Assembly (NCBI GenBank): GCA_018970625.1
Contig: JAGWVZ010000129.1
Location: forward strand, 1 to 8,550
Origin: Myxococcales bacterium
GTDB lineage: Bacteria; Myxococcota; Bradymonadia; REDH01
DNA length: 8,550 nt
Direction: 5' to 3'
Part shown: positions 4,429 to 8,550 of the stretch, piece by piece
Position numbering within the stretch: the stretch's first letter is position 1
Layout: each line of letters starts with the position of its first letter
The notes under the pieces: generated by a model
What the model saw: the letters and a program-made list of their open reading frames with translations, nothing else
Told to the model about the DNA's origin: nothing
The model's database searches: none
Position numbers and translations under genes: made by a program

Positions 4429-7400
4429 ATGCAGACTGTAAGATGGATGCGTAAACTGGGCGAATTGTCGCCTCTGGCGGGTATCCTCTGTGGAGGACTG
4501 TTGCAGCTGGTCCCATTCAGCGCGAGCGCGCAGTTCGTCACGCCACCGAATGAGGCGCTCTTCGTACCTTTCCTGTGTGGTGACCAGCCCGCATCTGACC
4601 CGGTCGATGATGTACCCGGCGGTACGCTCCACCGTGATCCCGTGGGTAACGCGGAGTTTCCTGCGGTGTATCGTGCGGCAACCGACGAGTACCTGTACCT
4701 GAGGCTTCGACTGGAGGACGACCCGCGCCAGAGCGCAGCCAACCTGAAGCCCTTTGGCTGGGGGTTCCTGTTTGACGCGCCACCATCCAACTTCGGCGAT
4801 GGGATCACGACAAACGATACCTACGACTACATGTTGCAGATCAACGGGACCGGAACCGACACGATCTCGTTCTACGACAATACGACGCTATCGCTCGCCG
4901 TCGATGACCCGACCGAGCCAGCCGATACGTTGTTGGTTCAACGCACGGATTCAACAACTCCCAACGTGGCGCAGCGGTGGCGCGTCAGCCTCGCCCCGGG
5001 CTCGGCTTTTGGTGGCACACCGGACTATTTCCTGACCTTCGCCATCTCGTGGGCCGAGCTCGCCCCCTATGGGATCACGCCGACGAACACCGTGGTGTTG
5101 TGGATCGGCTCCACCAACTCCAATCAGGCGATCAACGTCGACTTCGTTTGCCACGATGGCGCTGGAACAGACCCACTCCTGTTGTCTCAGATTGGCACAA
5201 CGCCTGGCCCGCTGCGTGACATCATCGCGCCCGAGACCACGATCGTCGATGGACCGGGCGCCGCAACGGGCGCGAGCGTCAACGCGACGACCGCGCTGTT
5301 CGACTTCTCATCAAACGAGTCGGGCGTGACCTATGAGTGCGCGTCGGCGCTGGCCGGACCGTATTCGATCTGCAGTGACCCATACACGCTGACCGGCCTG
5401 GCCGACGGCACCTACAACCTGTTTGTTCGAGCCCGCGACGTCTACAACAACGTGGACGCCACGCCAGCCACCTATACCTGGACCGTGGACACCACCGCCC
5501 CCAACACCACCATTGTGGACGGCCCGGGTGACGCTTCGGGCGCGCTTGTGGCGACGCGCGACGCGATTTTTGATCTGTCCAGCAATGAGACCGGGGTCAC
5601 CTACGAGTGCAGCCTCACCGAAGCGGGTCCGTACACCGCATGCAACGATCCCGCCAGCCTGACCGTGCTGCTCGACGGCACCTACACGTTCTATGCGCGC
5701 GCACGCGATGCCGCCGGCAACGTGGATCCCACCCCGGCGACCTATACCTGGACCGTCGATACCGTCGCGCCGAACACCACCATCGTGGACGGACCCGGCG
5801 ACGCCTCGGGCGCCTCGGTCACCAGCCGGGCCGCCTCGTTTGACCTCAGCTCCGACGAGAGCCCCGTCACCTACGAGTGCAGCTTCAGCGCCACCGGACC
5901 CTTCACGGCGTGCAACGACCCCGCCACCTTCTCTGACCTCGTCGACGGCACCTACACCCTGTACGCCCGCGCGCGTGACACCGCCGGCAACGTGGACGCC
6001 ACCCCGGCCACCTACACCTGGACCGTCGACAACGTGGCCCCCAACACCACCATCGTCGATGGACCCGGCGACGCTTCGGGCGCCTCGGTCACCAGCCGGG
6101 CCGCCTCGTTTGACCTCAGCTCCGACGAGAGCCCGGTCACCTACGAGTGCAGCTTCAGCGCCACCGGCCCCTTCACGGCGTGCAACGACCCCGCCACCTT
6201 CTCGGGCCTCGTCGACGGCACCTACACCCTGTTTGCCCGCGCGCGCGACGCCGCCGGCAACGTGGACCCCACACCGGCCACCTACACCTGGACCGTCGAT
6301 AACGTGGACCCCAACACCACCATCGTCGATGGACCCGGCGACGCTTCGGGCGCCTCGGTCACCAGCCGGGCCGCCTCGTTTGACCTCGACTCCAACGAGA
6401 GCCCGGTCACCTACGAGTGCAGCTTCAGCGCCACCGGACCCTTCACGGCGTGCAACGACCCCGCCACCTTCTCGGGCCTCGTGGATGGCACCTACACCCT
6501 GTTTGCCCGCGCGCGCGACGCTGCCGGCAACGTGGACCCCACACCGGCCACCTACACCTGGACGGTCGACAACGCGGCCCCGAACACCACCATCGTCGAT
6601 GGACCCGGCGCCGCCTCGGGTGCCTCTGTCGCCAGCAACTCCGCCTCGTTTGACCTGAGCTCCGACGAGAGCCCGGTCACCTACGAGTGCAGCTTCAGCG
6701 CCACCGGACCGTTCACGGCATGCAACGACCCCGCTAACTTCGCCGACCTCGCCGACGGCACCTACACCCTGTATGCACGCGCCATCGACGCCGCTGGCAA
6801 CGTGGACCCCACCCCCGCCACCTACACCTGGACCGTCGATACCACGGCCCCTGCGACCGTGTTCGATGCGACCGAACCCAGCCCGAGCGACGACGCCACC
6901 GCTGACTTCGACTTCGGCACCGAGGGCGACGAGGAAGGCGTGACCTACACCTGCCGTTATGGCGTGGCACCCCTGGCCGGTAGCTTTGCGCCCTGCGACG
7001 AGCTGTTCTCCACCGAGGCGCTTGCTCAGGGAACCTATCGCATCGAAGTCATCGCGTCCGACGCGGTCGGCAACGCCGATGCCACCCCCGCATTCTACGA
7101 GTGGACCGTGGATCTGACCGTCTGCAGCGACGGCGATCTGGACCCGGGTGAGGTGTGCGACGACGGCGATGGAGACAACGGCGACGGCTGCTCGGCTACC
7201 TGCGCCATCGACGACGGATACACCTGCGAAGGCGAGCCTTCATCCTGCAGCACCACCTGCGGCGACGGCGTCATCGCCGGTGCCGAAGCCTGTGACGACG
7301 GCAACACCGCCAACGGCGACGGATGCTCGGCCACCTGCGCCGTCGACGACGGATACACCTGCGAAGGCGAGCCTTCCGAATGTGCCACCACCTGTGGTGA

Positions 7401-8550
7401 TGGTGTCATCGCGGGCGACGAAGCATGCGACGATGACAATGCAGACAGCGGCGACGGCTGCTCGGCTACGTGCGAAGTCGAAGATCGCGACAGTGACGGT
7501 GTACTCGACCCCGATGACAACTGCCCCGACACGGCGAACGAAGATCAGGCCGACGAAGACGGCGACGACCTGGGCGACGTCTGCGACAACGACGCCGATA
7601 ACGACGGCATCGCCGACGATGACGACAACTGCCCCACCGTGCCCAACCCCGGCCAGGAGAACTCCGACGACGACGCGGACGGCGACGCCTGCGACGACGA
7701 CGACGACAACGACGGCCTGACCGACGAAGAAGAAGCCGACCTGGGCACTGACCCGACCAACCCCGACACCGACGGCGACGGGCTCTCCGATGGCCTCGAG
7801 GTCGACACTGACACCGACCCCACCAACGCTGACACCGACGGCGACGGCCTGTGCGACGCCGCAGTCGCTGTTGAAGACGTCTGCGAAGCCGGCGAAGACC
7901 TCAACGGCAACGGCATTGTCGATGACGGCGAGACCGACCCGCGCATCGCCGACACCGACGGCGACGGCCTGTCGGATGGCATCGAAGCGCTGAGCGAGCC
8001 GGGCACCGACCCGCTCGACGCTGACACCGACGACGACGGGCTTTGCGACGGCCCCAGCACGGTCTCCGGCGTGTGCGACGGCGGCGAAGACAAAAACGCC
8101 GATGGCGTGTTCGACTCCGACGAGACCGATCCGAACGACCCCGACACCGACGACGGCGGCGTCAACGACGGCGCTGAAGCCACACGCGGCACCGACCCGC
8201 TCGACGCCAGCGACGACCAGCCGGCCGACACCGACGCCGACGATGACGGCATCGCCGATGCCGACGACAACTGCCCCACCGTTCCCAACCCCGGTCAGGA
8301 GAACTCCGACGACGACGCGCAGGGCGATGCCTGCGACGACGACGACGACAACGACGGCCTGACCGACGAAGAGGAAGCCGACCTGGGCACCGACCCCACC
8401 AACGCTGACACCGACGGCGACGGACTCTCCGACGGCGACGAGGTCAACACCCACGAAACCGACCCCACCAACCCCGACACCGACGGCGACGGACTCTCCG
8501 ACGGCGACGAGGTCAACACCCACGAAACCGACCCCACCAACCCCGACACC
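4429..8550 (+). CDS. Giant exported modular repeat protein: 90-residue repeats, DUF4215-like and thrombospondin type 3 regions (3' end outside window)
   Basis: The frame is open from an ATG at 4429 to the right edge: 1374 codons, no stop. A start at 4447 would lose six residues. The signal peptide ends near PFSASA|QF (residue 34). Residues 35-268 are an unassigned domain with motifs such as [18 protein letters not shown] and [11 protein letters not shown]; the spacing of Trp/Tyr and Asp suggests a DOMON/CBM9-like beta sandwich, offered only as inference. Residues 269-898 are seven 90-residue units, each with [11 protein letters not shown]10-C, DGTY, AGNVD and TWTVD-like positions, an Ig-like repeat style of bacterial surface proteins. 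Residues 899-1019 are three cysteine-rich repeats ([18 protein letters not shown]) of the Myxococcus DUF4215-like type. From 1021 on, DTDGDGL and DDDNCP units are thrombospondin type 3-like and should bind Ca2+. Likely a surface or matrix adhesin. Its C-terminal anchor lies outside the window. Confidence 0.9.
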   Translation, partial: MQTVRWMRKLGELSPLAGILCGGLLQLVPFSASAQFVTPPNEALFVPFLCGDQPASDPVDDVPGGTLHRDPVGNAEFPAVYRAATDEYLYLRLRLEDDPRQSAANLKPFGWGFLFDAPPSNFGDGITTNDTYDYMLQINGTGTDTISFYDNTTLSLAVDDPTEPADTLLVQRTDSTTPNVAQRWRVSLAPGSAFGGTPDYFLTFAISWAELAPYGITPTNTVVLWIGSTNSNQAINVDFVCHDGAGTDPLLLSQIGTTPGPLRDIIAPETTIVDGPGAATGASVNATTALFDFSSNESGVTYECASALAGPYSICSDPYTLTGLADGTYNLFVRARDVYNNVDATPATYTWTVDTTAPNTTIVDGPGDASGALVATRDAIFDLSSNETGVTYECSLTEAGPYTACNDPASLTVLLDGTYTFYARARDAAGNVDPTPATYTWTVDTVAPNTTIVDGPGDASGASVTSRAASFDLSSDESPVTYECSFSATGPFTACNDPATFSDLVDGTYTLYARARDTAGNVDATPATYTWTVDNVAPNTTIVDGPGDASGASVTSRAASFDLSSDESPVTYECSFSATGPFTACNDPATFSGLVDGTYTLFARARDAAGNVDPTPATYTWTVDNVDPNTTIVDGPGDASGASVTSRAASFDLDSNESPVTYECSFSATGPFTACNDPATFSGLVDGTYTLFARARDAAGNVDPTPATYTWTVDNAAPNTTIVDGPGAASGASVASNSASFDLSSDESPVTYECSFSATGPFTACNDPANFADLADGTYTLYARAIDAAGNVDPTPATYTWTVDTTAPATVFDATEPSPSDDATADFDFGTEGDEEGVTYTCRYGVAPLAGSFAPCDELFSTEALAQGTYRIEVIASDAVGNADATPAFYEWTVDLTVCSDGDLDPGEVCDDGDGDNGDGCSATCAIDDGYTCEGEPSSCSTTCGDGVIAGAEACDDGNTANGDGCSATCAVDDGYTCEGEPSECATTCGDGVIAGDEACDDDNADSGDGCSATCEVEDRDSDGVLDPDDNCPDTANEDQADEDGDDLGDVCDNDADNDGIADDDDNCPTVPNPGQENSDDDADGDACDDDDDNDGLTDEEEADLGTDPTNPDTDGDGLSDGLEVDTDTDPTNADTDGDGLCDAAVAVEDVCEAGEDLNGNGIVDDGETDPRIADTDGDGLSDGIEALSEPGTDPLDADTDDDGLCDGPSTVSGVCDGGEDKNADGVFDSDETDPNDPDTDDGGVNDGAEATRGTDPLDASDDQPADTDADDDGIADADDNCPTVPNPGQENSDDDAQGDACDDDDDNDGLTDEEEADLGTDPTNADTDGDGLSDGDEVNTHETDPTNPDTDGDGLSDGDEVNTHETDPTNPDT
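5233..7122 (+). repeat. Seven tandem 270-bp units encoding 90-residue Ig-like repeats
   Basis: Units start at 5233, 5503, 5773, 6043, 6313, 6583 and 6853, each exactly 270 bp, with no insertion or deletion between starts. Units 3-6 are nearly identical; units 4 and 5 differ at about a dozen bases by eye. Units 1, 2 and 7 are more diverged. In unit 7 the cysteine pair is spaced X13 rather than X10, yet the length stays at 90 residues. Confidence 0.93.
7123..7485 (+). repeat. Three 135-bp cysteine-rich repeats (DUF4215-like)
   Basis: Units start at cysteine codons 7123, 7258 and 7393, spaced exactly 135 bp (45 residues). Units 1 and 2 hold six cysteines; unit 3 is cut short after GDGCSATC and keeps four before the Asp-rich region begins. 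The first two share a long near-identical stretch around [10 protein letters not shown]. Confidence 0.88.
7591..8445 (+). repeat. Direct duplication of a thrombospondin type 3 block (642-bp offset)
   Basis: About 213 bp at 7591-7803 recurs at 8233-8445 with few base changes, both encoding [19 protein letters not shown] followed by [20 protein letters not shown] and a [10 protein letters not shown] unit. Each copy includes a run of five GAC codons (7693-7707 and 8335-8349). The 642-bp offset is a multiple of three. Confidence 0.85.
8407..8550 (+). repeat. Perfect 69-bp tandem repeat running into the window edge
   Basis: 8407-8475 and 8476-8544 are identical, and a third copy begins at 8545. 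Each unit encodes 23 residues ([13 protein letters not shown], then [10 protein letters not shown]), a thrombospondin type 3-like Ca2+-binding unit. The number of copies beyond the edge is unknown. Confidence 0.92.

Noticed and set aside
5693..6658. Long Pro/Thr-rich open frame in another plus-strand frame across the 270-bp repeats
   Set aside because: Because the repeat is a multiple of three and GC-rich, an alternative frame stays open in each unit. It has no ribosome binding site or signal, and its composition is just that of the shifted repeat.
5233..7122. CRISPR-like regular repeats
   Set aside because: The 270-bp units have no unique spacers and are translated in frame as protein domains.
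7240..8523. 427-codon Val/Gly-rich open frame on the minus strand
   Set aside because: It is the antisense of GAC-rich thrombospondin type 3 codons, which read GTC/GTG-rich on the other strand. No start signal is seen, and the plus frame has clear domains.

Overview
The window comes from a GC-rich bacterium. Several features point to Myxococcota, Bradymonadota or another former deltaproteobacterial lineage: Asp/Pro-rich lipoprotein linkers, a MopE-type metal-binding motif, Myxococcus-type cysteine-rich repeats (DUF4215-like) and thrombospondin type 3 calcium-binding repeats. No rRNA, tRNA, CRISPR array, transposase or phage gene was seen. The lineage call is inference from protein style, not from a marker gene.

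Layout, left to right. Positions 1-738 (minus strand) hold the N-terminal part of a secreted lipoprotein that continues past the left edge. A 197-base AT-richer gap separates it from a divergent gene, 936-1517 (plus), a small membrane fatty acid hydroxylase/sterol desaturase family enzyme, which is followed by a GC-rich hairpin. A two-gene unit follows on the plus strand. 1700-2128 encodes a short lipoprotein with an acidic EPDV-type repeat linker. 2132-4039 encodes an exported collagen-like protein with four Gly-X-Y blocks, four two-cysteine modules, a short coiled coil and a C-terminal DUF1554-like domain. The second gene starts four bases after the first stops, and its ribosome binding site overlaps that stop. 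Next are 389 bases with no convincing gene (4040-4428), carrying two inverted repeats. From 4429 to the right edge a single open frame of at least 1374 codons encodes a very large exported modular protein: signal peptide, an unassigned beta-rich N-terminal domain, seven repeats of exactly 90 residues, three 45-residue cysteine-rich repeats, then a long Asp-rich thrombospondin type 3 region still open at the window edge.

Four of the five genes look exported. The window is best read as a cell-surface or extracellular-matrix region, with one lipid-modifying enzyme that may be unrelated. The collagen-like gene and its lipoprotein neighbour are probably made together; the others look like separate transcription units. 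The most unusual items are the regular alternation of collagen and cysteine modules in the 635-residue protein, and the exact periodicities (270, 135 and 69 bp) of the giant repeat gene. No defence, secretion-machine or biosynthetic system is evident.
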